The notes beneath the pieces are model-generated. The model searched no databases, was not told the DNA's origin, and saw only the letters and a program-made list of their open reading frames with translations. Of a DNA stretch of 64,000 nucleotides, positions 27,301 to 34,935 are shown in pieces. This DNA is from Bacteroidota bacterium (lineage in GTDB: Bacteria; Bacteroidota; Bacteroidia; Cytophagales; UBA9547). Numbering within the stretch: the first letter of the stretch is position 1; every line of letters begins with the position of its first letter. Location of the stretch: NCBI GenBank assembly GCA_004293915.1, contig RDZG01000073.1, forward strand, positions 1-64,000, read 5' to 3'. A program made the translations under genes and the position numbers.

Positions 27301-28136
27301 AATCCACAACTACAACGTCAGAAAAAACAGAGATTGATAATCAAAATATTGCATCAAATGTAGCTGCATCTGATGCTGTAAGATCTACTAAAAAACCTAC
27401 CAAAGTTGCTAGAGAATATGTAGAAAAAACAAATACAGAACCAGATTATAGTAATTCGGTTTCGAGCGGAACAAAATCGAGAGTTACAATAGATAATTTT
27501 AAAATATCGAGTTCGGCTACAAAACCAACAAAAATATTTTTCGAGAATGTTTATTTTGATTTTAATAGTGCCGAACTCACAGCCATATCTAAGAAAGCAA
27601 TGGATCAAATGGTTTCATATTATGGCGATCACAAAGAAATTCAAATCGAAATAAAAGCTTATTCTGATGGATTTGGAAATGCTGATTACAACAAACAACT
27701 TGCCGAACAAAGAGGAAGAGCTTGTTATGATTATTTTTTGGGTAGAGGTATAGACCAAACAGCTTTATTGATTACACCTGCTGGCGAAAACAATCCTGTT
27801 GCAAGCAATAATTCTTTTGCTGGACGCCAACTAAATCGCAGGGTTGAGTTTTCTATTGTTGGTAGCAAAGCCCCTTTCCAACCCGAAGCTATGGCTCATG
27901 TGCTTGAACCACGTATGACATTGTTTTCAGTTGCCAAAAAATATGGCATGACTATGGCAGAATTAAAAGAATGGAACGGAGGAATAAATGCAGAAGACAT
28001 TAAAGCCTATTCTGTTTTGAGAGTAAAACGTCCATCAACAGCATCAAATATTGCTCCCGCTTCAGTTAATTATGTAAACTCTGGTACCGAAGAAATGCGA
28101 TTTGAAAATGGACAGTTTGTACCTAATATTAAATAG
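24330..28136 (+). CDS. PorE-like envelope protein: TPR, PD40, Cna-B-like, repeat linker, OmpA, LysM
   Basis: A 1268-aa exported protein. A signal peptide (residues 1-22) is followed by TPR-like helices (about 30-165), a PD40/WD40 beta-propeller (about 185-440, with the motifs DDGAGELTHD and SRDDFYFTLG-like blades), two Cna-B/CarboxypepD_reg-type domains (about 465-540 and 548-600), a Ser/Thr/Asn-rich linker of some 450 residues with repeats, an OmpA domain (about 1068-1175, NVYFDFNSAEL...LAEQRGRA, Asp and Arg for diaminopimelate binding kept) and a C-terminal LysM-like domain (1187-1235). The order matches PorE, the peptidoglycan-anchoring component of T9SS. A near paralogue lies at 53396-55888. 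The linker is the main difference. No PorP-like gene neighbours it. Confidence 0.85.
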   Translation: MVHKIILAIAISITFCIQSFSQSKLSVTDQKYNEHKEAGDKYYDDEEYYLAAQEYHKAEKLKPTDHYILWRLAESYRQYQDYDDAEVWYRKLCSTPDNKYPLALFQLGLMEKINSKYIEAEGTLSLFIKNFKPVTEEDKLELKEAEFEYKGCVYALELLRKPVKQNNFKLLPAPVNSKAVDYAPMIFFHDSSIVITSQRSDSKGSELNLATGEARSDNFRFEKNGAKWVRHHNDDNFDIVNTPKDDGAGELTHDHNKYYYTICDPECDIFVSKKVAGKFTKPLKLNKNINIPNYWNAQPTVSPTADTMFFVSKRPNGKSPNAKKEYDHDIWMSINKDKTGATEDWGTAINLTNINTPYIEIAPFWDDHTNTIYFASNGHVGFGGWDIYQAKGKNRDSIINLGMPFNSARDDFYFTLGKDKGYLVSNREGGIGKDDIYTFDIKVKESTIGDVPRDSFVDAQSISSVGRIILNDTQKPVADLPVFLKDEAGNTISEGRTNANGEFRFENLPPDKNFKITINENDPRLKTSLNYEVAKKVPLIPNVDATGVLVDKVTKKPLANVPVEIKDASGKVVQTTKTDAAGKYIVKDLVGGVQYKAAVPSTSPLAAKASVASKFTPQTNSALNQTQIAAGTTNANSNTASAKTDVASGNLNVESGKLNVTSGTLNAESGNLNAESGKTNVASGNLNAESGKLNAESGKLNAESGKLNAESGKLNVANGTLNAESVNLPSSNTINSTTPKTSNTISEAVSTQNSKATNAVNNTTSTATTNVDGVAQTNTTPVVSATNSVSTPTNSLNNTSAKVGDAAASSTTTQGSSATNTATKVDGVSTSGTTNSVSTPTNSLNNTSAKVGDVAASSTTTQGSSTTNTATKVDGVSASGTTNSVSTPTNALNSTAPKVGNTTSTINTQNVNSNAKVDATTQTNFTSPIATATIPVSTGTNAVNNAVSNTSTVATTPNVDTNLPAISSSTTINNAASNTSTNNKISSTPVESTTTTSEKTEIDNQNIASNVAASDAVRSTKKPTKVAREYVEKTNTEPDYSNSVSSGTKSRVTIDNFKISSSATKPTKIFFENVYFDFNSAELTAISKKAMDQMVSYYGDHKEIQIEIKAYSDGFGNADYNKQLAEQRGRACYDYFLGRGIDQTALLITPAGENNPVASNNSFAGRQLNRRVEFSIVGSKAPFQPEAMAHVLEPRMTLFSVAKKYGMTMAELKEWNGGINAEDIKAYSVLRVKRPSTASNIAPASVNYVNSGTEEMRFENGQFVPNIK
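26265..26516 (+). repeat. 21-bp tandem repeats in the PorE-like linker
   Basis: About twelve in-frame 21-bp units encode seven-residue repeats of the form A/V-E-S-G-K-L-N. The central four units are nearly identical. Since 21 is a multiple of 3, copy-number change would alter linker length without disrupting the frame. Confidence 0.9.
26684..27010 (+). repeat. 144-bp tandem repeat in the PorE-like linker
   Basis: A 144-bp unit (48 aa, starting TNSVSTPTNSLN) occurs twice in full (starts 26684 and 26828) and once in part (26972). The copies differ by only a few bases, which points to recent duplication. Confidence 0.88.
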
Positions 28137-28241
28137 TAAAAGCGTTTAAACCAACTACAATTTGTTTTTTCAAAACTATTATACTATATATGTTGCAAAT
28201 ATGTAGCATAATGTGTTTTAACAAAATGATACAATAAACAG

Positions 28242-29690
28242 ATGAGTAGCAAAACGGTTAATTACTTATTATTGTTTTCAATCGTTATCACGATTGTATA
28301 TTCCGTTTTATTGTTTTTAAATACCCAAAACAAAGAAAGAAACGTAAAACTTGTTGCTCATACCTACGAAGTAATTCAAAAATCCACCGAATTGCTATCA
28401 ACCATGAAAGATGCCGAAACCGGACAAAGAGGCTATTTATTAACAGGCAAAGACATTTATTTAGCTCCCTATCACAAAGCTGTTTCTAAAATCCAAACCG
28501 AACTAACTGATCTTCAAAAAATCACTTCGTACAATACCATTCAAAAGCAAAACCTAAATGAACTCAATATTTTGGTCGAAAACAAAATTAGAGAGTTAGA
28601 AAACACGGTAGAACTATATAAAAGTGGCTCTGAGAAAGCAGCATTTAAAATCATTGAAGCCGATTCAAACGAAATTTCTATTGATAAAATCAGAAACACA
28701 ATTGACAAAATGTTGATTGAAGAAAATAGGCTTCTAGAACTTCGTACAGCAAAACTCGAACATAATTTTTTTAGAAGTGATTTGATTACACTTATTGGTT
28801 TGCTTTTTATCGCAACCATTTCTGTTTTAGCCATATTTTTTATTTCCAAAAAGAATACCGAAAACAATGTTTTGCTAAATGGAGCCAATCTTGAACTCAA
28901 TATTATGAATGATAAATTAAATCAATATAATGAAAAGCTTGAAGATAAAATAAAACTTAGAACCAAAGAAATAGAACAAACCAATCGCAAATTAATAGAG
29001 GCAAATATTGAAAAAAATAATTTTTTGGGAATGGCTGCACACGATTTGAAATCGCCACTAAACCACATCAAAGGATTAATAAATATCATTTTAATGGATA
29101 TAAATGCCTTTTCTGAAGAGCAAAAAATGCTGCTTCAAAACGTATACGCAGCCTCCAATAAAATGACAGATTTGATAAAAAACTTATTAGATATTAATAA
29201 AATTGAGCAAGGAATGACCAATGCACAATTTGAAGAAGTAAATGTGCATGATTTGATAAATATGTCGGTTTATAGTTTCAAAGAACTTGCAAAACACAAA
29301 AACATCAAACTCGTTTTTAAAAGTACTGCAAAAGCAGACGTTGTAAAAACTGATAAACAATATTTGAATCAAATACTCGAAAACTTGGTTTCAAATGCAA
29401 TTAAATTTACTTTTCCTGATAAAAATATTTTTATAACGCTTACAAAACTAGATACAAAAATCCGTATCGAAATTCAAGACGAAGGACAAGGGATTTTAGA
29501 ATCGGAGTTACCATTTTTATTTGAAAAGTTTAAAAAACTAAGCTCAAAACCCACTGGAGGAGAAAACTCTACTGGCTTAGGTCTTTCGATTGTGAAACAA
29601 TTAGTTGAAAAACTGCAAGGAGAAATCACTTGCAAAAGCATACATGGTGTAGGCACAACTTTTATTGTTGATTTGCCAGTTATTTCGTAA
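28242..29690 (+). CDS. CHASE3-domain sensor histidine kinase (orphan)
   Basis: A 482-aa membrane kinase. TM1 (about residues 7-25) and TM2 (about 182-203) flank a periplasmic CHASE3 domain with the signature MKDAETGQRGYLLTGKDIY near 53. A coiled coil (about 215-255) leads to a HisKA domain with phospho-acceptor H267 in MAAHDLKSPLNH, and an HATPase_c domain with NLVSNAIKFT, DEGQGI and STGLGLSIVK boxes. No response regulator gene is adjacent, so its partner must be elsewhere. CHASE3 ligands are not known. It follows the PorE-like gene by about 105 bp and seems separately transcribed. Confidence 0.93.
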   Translation: MSSKTVNYLLLFSIVITIVYSVLLFLNTQNKERNVKLVAHTYEVIQKSTELLSTMKDAETGQRGYLLTGKDIYLAPYHKAVSKIQTELTDLQKITSYNTIQKQNLNELNILVENKIRELENTVELYKSGSEKAAFKIIEADSNEISIDKIRNTIDKMLIEENRLLELRTAKLEHNFFRSDLITLIGLLFIATISVLAIFFISKKNTENNVLLNGANLELNIMNDKLNQYNEKLEDKIKLRTKEIEQTNRKLIEANIEKNNFLGMAAHDLKSPLNHIKGLINIILMDINAFSEEQKMLLQNVYAASNKMTDLIKNLLDINKIEQGMTNAQFEEVNVHDLINMSVYSFKELAKHKNIKLVFKSTAKADVVKTDKQYLNQILENLVSNAIKFTFPDKNIFITLTKLDTKIRIEIQDEGQGILESELPFLFEKFKKLSSKPTGGENSTGLGLSIVKQLVEKLQGEITCKSIHGVGTTFIVDLPVIS

Positions 29691-29739
29691 GAGAGTAATA
29701 GAAATTCAAAAAAGCTATTATCTTTCAAGACACTCGGTT

Positions 29740-30504
29740 TTAATTTTCTATTTCTTTTGCGTTTTTTGGAAAATTAAATAGATAAGAAGTTACAAGCGGT
29801 ACAAAAAAGAATGCTGCTGTAACAAGCGAAAATACCAAATCAGTTTTGTGTCCATTTACAATTTCTCTAACATCTGATGGAGCAAAATAATCTACACCAG
29901 CTGAAATTACAAGTTTTAATCCCAAGATTCCAATTACCATAAAAGCCATGTTTTCTAAAAATGGATAAGTTTCCATTAATTGCACAAAACTTTGAGCCAC
30001 AAATCGCATAGCCAAAATACCAACAAAAACACCAATGCAAATCAAATAAAGATTATCGGTGATTGCGACTGCAGCAAAAATATTATCAATCGAAAAGGCT
30101 AAATCCATAACTTCAACCAAAATTACGGTTGACCAAAAAATACCAATTGCACCTTTTGTAAGTTTAAAAACCCAGTTTTCTCGGTTTGCCACTTTTTCTT
30201 CAACCTCTGACGAATCTCCAGAGCTTGATTTTGCAAAATGCGAATAGGTAATAAAAATCAAATAAATTCCTCCTAAAGCTTTGAGCCACAAAATTTGTAC
30301 TAAATAACTCGCAAAAAACAAACACAGACCTCTAAATAAATACGCACCCAAAATGCCATATTGAAGGGCTTTGTTTCGTAGTTTTTTTGGCAAATCCATA
30401 ACCATTGTTGCCAAAACTGCTGCATTATCTACCGAAAGCAAACTTTCTATTAAAACTAAATCAAGAATTATAAATATTGCTTCGGTTGTATCTACTCCAA
30501 ACAT
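29740..30504 (-). CDS. TerC-family integral membrane protein
   Basis: A 254-aa protein with about seven transmembrane helices. The TerC signature ESLLSVDNAAVLATMV (residues 18-33) and the later AFSIDNIFAAVAITDN repeat contain the paired S-V/I-D-N motifs that are the family hallmark. TerC proteins are linked to metal (manganese) export at the secretion machinery and to tellurite resistance. A charged cytoplasmic loop (SSGDSSEVEEKVANRE) lies in the middle. It appears as a single gene converging on the CHASE3 kinase. Confidence 0.92.
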   Translation of the reverse strand: MFGVDTTEAIFIILDLVLIESLLSVDNAAVLATMVMDLPKKLRNKALQYGILGAYLFRGLCLFFASYLVQILWLKALGGIYLIFITYSHFAKSSSGDSSEVEEKVANRENWVFKLTKGAIGIFWSTVILVEVMDLAFSIDNIFAAVAITDNLYLICIGVFVGILAMRFVAQSFVQLMETYPFLENMAFMVIGILGLKLVISAGVDYFAPSDVREIVNGHKTDLVFSLVTAAFFFVPLVTSYLFNFPKNAKEIEN

Positions 30505-30844
30505 TGAAAATCAGGTTAAATTATTACGCAATTATATCAATATAAATCATTTATCCAATACTTCGCGATTAAACTATAAAATATTATATATAATAATGGA
30601 ATAATTTTATTTTTAAAAGTACAAAATCCTAAAGATTAAGTGTATGTAAAGTGATTATGGTTGCATTATAAAAAAGCTAAGTATTTTTTTATGAATCTAT
30701 TTTTCTATAATTTGAATTTCTATATGAAAAGAATTGGGGCTTCGTTATTTTACAATATTTCACTTTAAACACAAAAATCAAGCTGAAATATAATTTATGG
30801 ATAGATTTTGTTTATCTTTGTGAGGCTTTAAAATAACTTTAAAA
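30505..30844. other. AT-rich intergenic region upstream of the DUF433 gene
   Basis: No RNA gene, repeat or convincing frame was found between the TerC and DUF433 genes. The only recognisable element is the -7 box at 30814-30821, reported separately. Confidence 0.5.
30814..30821 (+). promoter_or_regulatory. Bacteroidota-type -7 box of the DUF433/DUF5615 pair
   Basis: TATCTTTG matches the TAnnTTTG consensus exactly and lies 23 bp before the DUF433 start codon. No clear -33 TTG is present at the usual spacing, so it is a partial promoter match. Confidence 0.5.
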
Positions 30845-31078
30845 ATGGATAATTTGTTGATTCGAATTACAAGTAATGCAAGTGTTTGTAAAGGCAAACC
30901 AACTATTCGTAATATGCGTTTTACTGTAGTTCAACTCTTGGAATTATTGGCTAGTGGTATGAGTTTTAAAGATATTTTAAACGATTATCCTTATTTGGAG
31001 CAGGCTGATATCGAAGCATGTTTGTTATATGCATCCAAAATAGCCGATACCAAAAACGTAATTGCATTGTCTGCTTAA
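30845..31078 (+). CDS. DUF433 antitoxin-like protein
   Basis: A 77-aa protein of the DUF433 family: ITSNASVCKGKPTIRNMRFTV, then LLELLASGMSFKDILNDYPYLEQADIEACLLYA, the typical HTH-like region (about residues 20-60). DUF433 proteins pair with DUF5615 PIN-like proteins in predicted type II toxin-antitoxin modules. The downstream gene begins 4 bp after its stop. The expected function is DNA binding and neutralisation of the downstream nuclease. Confidence 0.87.
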   Translation: MDNLLIRITSNASVCKGKPTIRNMRFTVVQLLELLASGMSFKDILNDYPYLEQADIEACLLYASKIADTKNVIALSA

Positions 31079-31082
31079 TTAG

Positions 31083-31439
31083 ATGCTTCGTTTTATTATA
31101 GACACACAACTGCCACCATTATTGGCAAAATATTTTAAAGAAAAAGGCTTTGATGTTTTGCACACAACTTATTTTCCAGATGGGCATTTATTGTCTGATA
31201 GTCAAATTATAGAAATTGCTGTGATTCATAATCGTATCATTGTTACAAAAGATAGTGATTTTTTAGACTATTTTTTACTAAATGGTGCACCGCCAAAAGT
31301 TTTATTAATTCAATTTGGCAACATTTCAAACAAAGAATTATTAGCAAATATTCAATTGTATTTTAATGATATTCATTCTGAATTTAAAAACGGTTCAAAT
31401 TTGATTTCAGTAAATAAGACAACAATTATTTCTTATTAA
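31083..31439 (+). CDS. DUF5615 PIN-like toxin
   Basis: A 118-aa predicted RNase of the DUF5615 PIN-like family. The acidic residues D7 (in FIIDTQLPPLLA) and D57/D59 (in VTKDSDFLDYF) form the expected metal site. The Gly/Pro-rich LLNGAPPKVLLIQFGNIS segment is typical for the family. It begins 4 bp after the DUF433 gene, so the two form a two-gene operon. Unlike VapC toxins, DUF5615 proteins have rarely been tested, so the toxin label is inference. Confidence 0.87.
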   Translation: MLRFIIDTQLPPLLAKYFKEKGFDVLHTTYFPDGHLLSDSQIIEIAVIHNRIIVTKDSDFLDYFLLNGAPPKVLLIQFGNISNKELLANIQLYFNDIHSEFKNGSNLISVNKTTIISY

Positions 31440-31513
31440 GTTCACAAAAAACAAAAATAGGTAAGAAATAATTATTGATTTTATCCACTTCTATTTTTGA
31501 TTGATATTTTTTG

Positions 31514-31521
31514 TATATTTG
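31514..31521 (+). promoter_or_regulatory. -7 box of the hemerythrin-ruvX-ruvB operon
   Basis: TATATTTG matches TAnnTTTG exactly and lies 21 bp before the start codon at 31543. A TTTTTG stretch at 31494-31499 is closer than the usual 19-20 bp spacing, so the -33 element is doubtful. Confidence 0.5.
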
Positions 31522-31542
31522 ATTTAATAAAACAAATCTATT

Positions 31543-32292
31543 ATGTCTCAAAAGCAACTCGGATTTAATAAAACACTTGAGCAATTGATAAATGAAAACC
31601 ATCATTTAGCGGCTGCTTTGCATTTTTTAGGCATTCAATTCGAACATTACACCGAATTTACGTTGTCTGAAATTTGCCAAAAAAAAGGGATTGCACTCGA
31701 TTTTGTGGAGCAAAAAATTAAAGATTTTTTAACTTCAAATTATAATGAAGTTAAATTCGATTCGCTTAGTGTCGATTTAATTATAGAATATTTAAAACAC
31801 GCACATTATATTTTTATTAAACAACGATTGCCTTTTATTGTAGATATTGTTAAAAAATTTGATGGCGATTTTCCAGAAATCAAAAATGAATTAAAACTTG
31901 TATTTCCGCTTTTTGTAGAAGATTTTGTGTCGCATATATATGAAGAAGAAGATACGCTTTTTAACTATATACAGTTGATGCACAAGTCGTTAGAAGATGT
32001 ATCGCTCATTAATAAAGTACAAGCCAAGATGATGGAAAATTCGATAAAACAATTTCAATCTGAACACGAAATACATGACGATCATTTGAAAGGTTTACGA
32101 AATTTGACAAACGAATTTGAAATCAAACCCGCATATGATTTGGGTACAAAAGTGGTTTTGGCAGAGCTCAAAAAATTAGATGAAGAATTGCGTTATCATG
32201 CCAAAATAGAAAACAATATTTTGTTTCCTCGTGCTTTGGAGTTGGAGCGAAGTGTGTTGGCTCGTGTACGTTCAAAAATTGCGTTAAACTAA
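31543..32292 (+). CDS. RIC/ScdA-like hemerythrin protein lacking the N-terminal Cys pair
   Basis: A 249-aa protein built like the iron-sulfur repair proteins YtfE/ScdA. An N-terminal ScdA_N-like domain (about residues 11-62) precedes a four-helix hemerythrin-like domain. Candidate di-iron ligands are present: H86/H88, H131 and E135 (in SHIYEEE), H175/H178/H181 and H219/E223 (in YHAKIENN). The ScdA_N cysteine motif (usually DFCCGG) reads IQFEHYTE at 31-38, so both cysteines are gone. YtfE-type proteins mobilise iron after nitrosative damage; loss of the Cys pair suggests a changed role. It is followed directly by ruvX (GTG start at the next base) and ruvB. Confidence 0.83.
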   Translation: MSQKQLGFNKTLEQLINENHHLAAALHFLGIQFEHYTEFTLSEICQKKGIALDFVEQKIKDFLTSNYNEVKFDSLSVDLIIEYLKHAHYIFIKQRLPFIVDIVKKFDGDFPEIKNELKLVFPLFVEDFVSHIYEEEDTLFNYIQLMHKSLEDVSLINKVQAKMMENSIKQFQSEHEIHDDHLKGLRNLTNEFEIKPAYDLGTKVVLAELKKLDEELRYHAKIENNILFPRALELERSVLARVRSKIALN

Positions 32293-32712
32293 GTGGCACG
32301 TATTTTAGCATTAGATTATGGCAAAAAACGAACAGGAATTGCTGTTACAGATTCGTTGCAAATTATTGCCAATTCGCTCACAACCATAGAAACTATTGAA
32401 TTGCTTGACTTTCTGAAAAAATATATTGCAAAAGAAGATGTAGAAGCAATAGTTTTGGGTTTGCCAGTGGATTTACAAAACAAAAAAACTGATGCCACAC
32501 AATCGGTTCGGACATTTGCAAAAAAACTTGAGGTAGCTTTTCCCGATAAAAAACTTCATTTTTATGACGAACGTTTTACATCAAAAATGGCTTTACAAAC
32601 TTTAGTTGATGCTGGTACAACCAAAAAATATAGAAAAGACAAAGGAAATATTGATAAAATAAGTGCAACTATTATATTGCAGGATTGGATGGAAAGAAAT
32701 TCAAAAAAATAG
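32293..32712 (+). CDS. ruvX: Holliday junction resolvase RuvX (YqgF family)
   Basis: A 139-aa RNase H-like nuclease with D8 in LALDYGKKRTGIAVTD, VLGLPVDLQNK (about residues 56-66) and the DERFTSKMA motif near 96. It starts with GTG in the base immediately after the hemerythrin stop codon, so it is translationally coupled. In several bacteria YqgF is also implicated in 16S rRNA 5'-end processing. It lies 21 bp upstream of ruvB. Confidence 0.93.
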   Translation: MARILALDYGKKRTGIAVTDSLQIIANSLTTIETIELLDFLKKYIAKEDVEAIVLGLPVDLQNKKTDATQSVRTFAKKLEVAFPDKKLHFYDERFTSKMALQTLVDAGTTKKYRKDKGNIDKISATIILQDWMERNSKK

Positions 32713-32733
32713 TATCAAAAAGAAGTTACACTC

Positions 32734-33762
32734 GTGCGTGAAGATTATTTAAAACCTAATACAGAAACTTTAACAACAACAGATAAAGACATAGAAAGGG
32801 CTTTGCGTCCGCTTTCTTTTGCCGATTTTGCTGGTCAAGATGCAATTTTAGATAATTTAAAAGTATTTGTAGAAGCTGCCAAACGGAGAGAAGAACCGCT
32901 AGATCATGTGCTTTTGCATGGTCCACCAGGTTTGGGAAAAACTACGCTTTCAAACATAATTGCAAACGAATTAGGAGCCGAAATTAGGATTACATCTGGT
33001 CCTGTTTTGGAAAAACCTGGCGATTTGGCTGGAATTTTAACAAATTTAAACAAACACGATGTGTTGTTTATAGATGAAATTCATCGCTTAAATCCTGTTG
33101 TGGAAGAGTATTTGTATTCTGCCATGGAAGACTATCGCATAGATATTATGCTTGATTCAGGTCCAAATGCTCGTTCGATACAAATAAATTTGAGTCCTTT
33201 TACACTTATTGGAGCAACTACACGCTCGGGATTATTGACAGCACCACTTCGTGCCAGATTCGGAATCAACTCACGCTTAGAGTATTACGATGCCAAATTA
33301 TTAACTCAAATAGTAAAACGTTCTGCCGAGTTGCTACAAACCCCAACCGAAGAAGAAGGTGCATTTGAAATTGCTCGCAGAAGCAGAGGCACTCCACGTA
33401 TAGCCAATAATTTGCTCCGCAGAACACGTGATTTTGCACAAATCAAAGGTAATGGCACAATAACAGTTGAGATTGCTAAAATGGCACTTTTAGCATTAAA
33501 TGTAGATTTGAATGGGCTTGACGAAATGGACAACCGTATCTTGAGTTGCATTATCAATAAATTTAAAGGTGGTCCAGTTGGGCTAAACACAATTGCTACA
33601 GCAGTAAGTGAAGAAGCCGAAACAATAGAAGAAGTTTATGAACCCTTTTTGATTCAGGAAGGCTATATTAAACGTACTTCGAGAGGCAGAGAAGCCACCG
33701 AATTAGCTTATAAGCACTTAAAAATAGTACCTCCAGCAGTTGTTGGAAGGCTTTTTGATTAA
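32734..33762 (+). CDS. ruvB: Holliday junction branch-migration ATPase RuvB
   Basis: A 342-aa AAA+ motor that drives branch migration with RuvA. Walker A GPPGLGKT (residues 63-70), Walker [10 protein letters not shown] (about 109-117), sensor 1 GATTRSG (about 160) and the C-terminal winged helix ([26 protein letters not shown]) are all present. The start is GTG. It shares a transcript with ruvX and the hemerythrin gene. ruvA and ruvC are not in the window. Confidence 0.97.
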   Translation: MREDYLKPNTETLTTTDKDIERALRPLSFADFAGQDAILDNLKVFVEAAKRREEPLDHVLLHGPPGLGKTTLSNIIANELGAEIRITSGPVLEKPGDLAGILTNLNKHDVLFIDEIHRLNPVVEEYLYSAMEDYRIDIMLDSGPNARSIQINLSPFTLIGATTRSGLLTAPLRARFGINSRLEYYDAKLLTQIVKRSAELLQTPTEEEGAFEIARRSRGTPRIANNLLRRTRDFAQIKGNGTITVEIAKMALLALNVDLNGLDEMDNRILSCIINKFKGGPVGLNTIATAVSEEAETIEEVYEPFLIQEGYIKRTSRGREATELAYKHLKIVPPAVVGRLFD

Positions 33763-33830
33763 TATGATTTATTTATAAATTCTTTTCAACAAAACTTAAT
33801 ATTATATATACTTCTGAATGGTTGAACGAC

Positions 33831-34196
33831 ATGAAATCCACAAAAATGTGGCGTTTCTTAAGACCTTCTGGAAAATTAGAACAAGCTGTTTTGCCATTTT
33901 GGAGCAAAAACGAAAAGCTAAAAGTTGTGTTACGTAGGTACGAAAAACAAAAAGCTTGGGGATTGTTAATTACCAATACTTCGTCACAAAAAGCTCGTAA
34001 ATCATTTACAATCAATGATTTAATAAATAAAAATTCAATTTCTGTTTTTGAATGGAACGAAAATGGTTCGGCTCCTTTAGGCTCTAAAACACAGATTGCT
34101 ATCAATTTAGGAATACACGAAAGTGCTTTATTTTATCTTTCAGAAACAAATCAATCACCAAGTCCAATTATGACATTAGGTGGATGGGAAGGATAG
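33831..34196 (+). CDS. Hypothetical basic protein, 121 aa
   Basis: A cytoplasmic protein with no recognised family and no signal peptide. The N-terminal half is Lys/Arg-rich (MKSTKMWRFLRPSGKLEQAVLPFWSKNEKLK...RRYEKQKAWG). The C-terminal half ends with the aromatic/Gly-rich MTLGGWEG. ATG at 33831 is preferred over a TTG three codons upstream. It follows ruvB by 68 bp. A minus-strand frame of similar length overlaps it, but lacks a sensible upstream context, so the plus reading is preferred with moderate confidence. Confidence 0.5.
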   Translation: MKSTKMWRFLRPSGKLEQAVLPFWSKNEKLKVVLRRYEKQKAWGLLITNTSSQKARKSFTINDLINKNSISVFEWNENGSAPLGSKTQIAINLGIHESALFYLSETNQSPSPIMTLGGWEG

Positions 34197-34514
34197 TTAT
34201 ATTTTATGAAAAGGTTTGCCTTGCAAGGCTTGAATAAGTGTAAATAGTGCTAATAATCCATAAGCTTTTCATATGTATTGGAGTTAAAATTCAAAAATTG
34301 ACGTATTTTGAAAAAAAGAAATAAATTATTAAATGTGCTTAAAGTTTACAATAATAATTCCAGAAAACTATAAACAAAACGAGCTAAATTTTTCAAAACC
34401 TCCTGCTTGAAAGTGCAAATCCCCATAGGTCTGTAAAACTAATAAAGGGATCAACGACAAAAAAAGCCACAATCCGAGTAGTAAATTCTGGCTTTTTTTT
34501 AATGTTTTTTTTCG
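34197..34514. other. Intergenic region with a palindrome and a terminator-like hairpin
   Basis: This stretch separates the ruvB-linked gene from the frameshifted remnant. It contains the 12-bp palindrome GCCTTGCAAGGC at 34218-34229 and a terminator-like hairpin at 34461-34499 (separate entry). No frame or tRNA was recognised. The moderately GC-rich stretch at about 34399-34460 could be a small RNA. Confidence 0.45.
34461..34499 (+). terminator. Terminator-like hairpin with no obvious upstream gene
   Basis: AAAAAAAGCCA pairs with TGGCTTTTTTTT across a loop of about 20 bases, followed by a T run on the plus strand. The closest plus-strand gene ends 265 bp upstream, so it may end a small RNA. 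Confidence 0.55.
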
Positions 34515-34935
34515 CTAGACGGATAATTTTTCGCAGTTAGTAGTTTTATTTGCCATTTTAAGTTCATATATTGAAAGTAATATTACCACCAAAACCTCAC
34601 CCGCAAAGTAAAGTGTCCGTACAGTGTTAAGTTTTTAAAACATAGAAATACATGAAAGACTATAAGTAAACAATAACAAATATTGAGTGTCGCAATAATT
34701 TTTAGATATATTCTCACTTTAAAGGATTAACAAGGTAAATTATGGAAGAATAGAAGAAAAACACTGATGCTATGCCAATAAATATTGAGAGAATTTTCTT
34801 AGGCATGCCGAAGTATTCTTCAAATACAAATAGAATGGACAACATAAATATTGATACAAAAGCTCCAAAGGCATCAAGTTGGAATATTTTTGAATCGTTA
34901 TATTTACTGATTATATTTTTTATTTTTAAACTATT
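34515..34935 (-). pseudogene. Frameshifted small integral-membrane protein gene
   Basis: Three minus-strand frames joined end to end encode a four-helix membrane protein of about 130 residues. Segment 1 (34935-34714) reads NDSKIFQLDAFGAFVS...FGMPKKILSIFIG...IIYLVNPLK and stops. Segment 2 (about 34719-34615) continues as RIYLKIIATLNICYCLL...LTLYG. Segment 3 (to 34515) continues as TLYFAGEVLVVILLSIYELKMANK. Inserting one base near 34722 and one near 34616 restores a single frame. The pattern LDxxGAxxS...FGMP followed by LTLYGxLYF..E matches a small membrane-protein family I recall from Bacteroidota. There is no ATG at the 5' end either. It lies directly downstream of the DUF4386 gene in the same frame. 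Confidence 0.65.

Noticed and set aside
26201-27307. Antisense open frames of about 84-155 aa within the PorE-like linker repeats
   Set aside because: They are mirror translations of an Asn/Ser/Thr-rich repeat and vary only with the repeat unit; the plus-strand PorE-like frame explains the DNA.
24330-28136. Naming the protein porE
   Set aside because: The domain order agrees with PorE, but two paralogues exist and no PorP/PorL/PorM genes are nearby, so the functional orthologue cannot be chosen.
33773-34105. Minus-strand frame of 110 aa overlapping the 33831-34196 gene
   Set aside because: It has no recognisable domain or signal and no upstream promoter-like box. The plus-strand frame follows ruvB and has a better N-terminus, though both remain unproven.
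34395-34500. tRNA-like segment
   Set aside because: No cloverleaf with a T-arm and acceptor stem could be drawn; only the terminator hairpin is clear.
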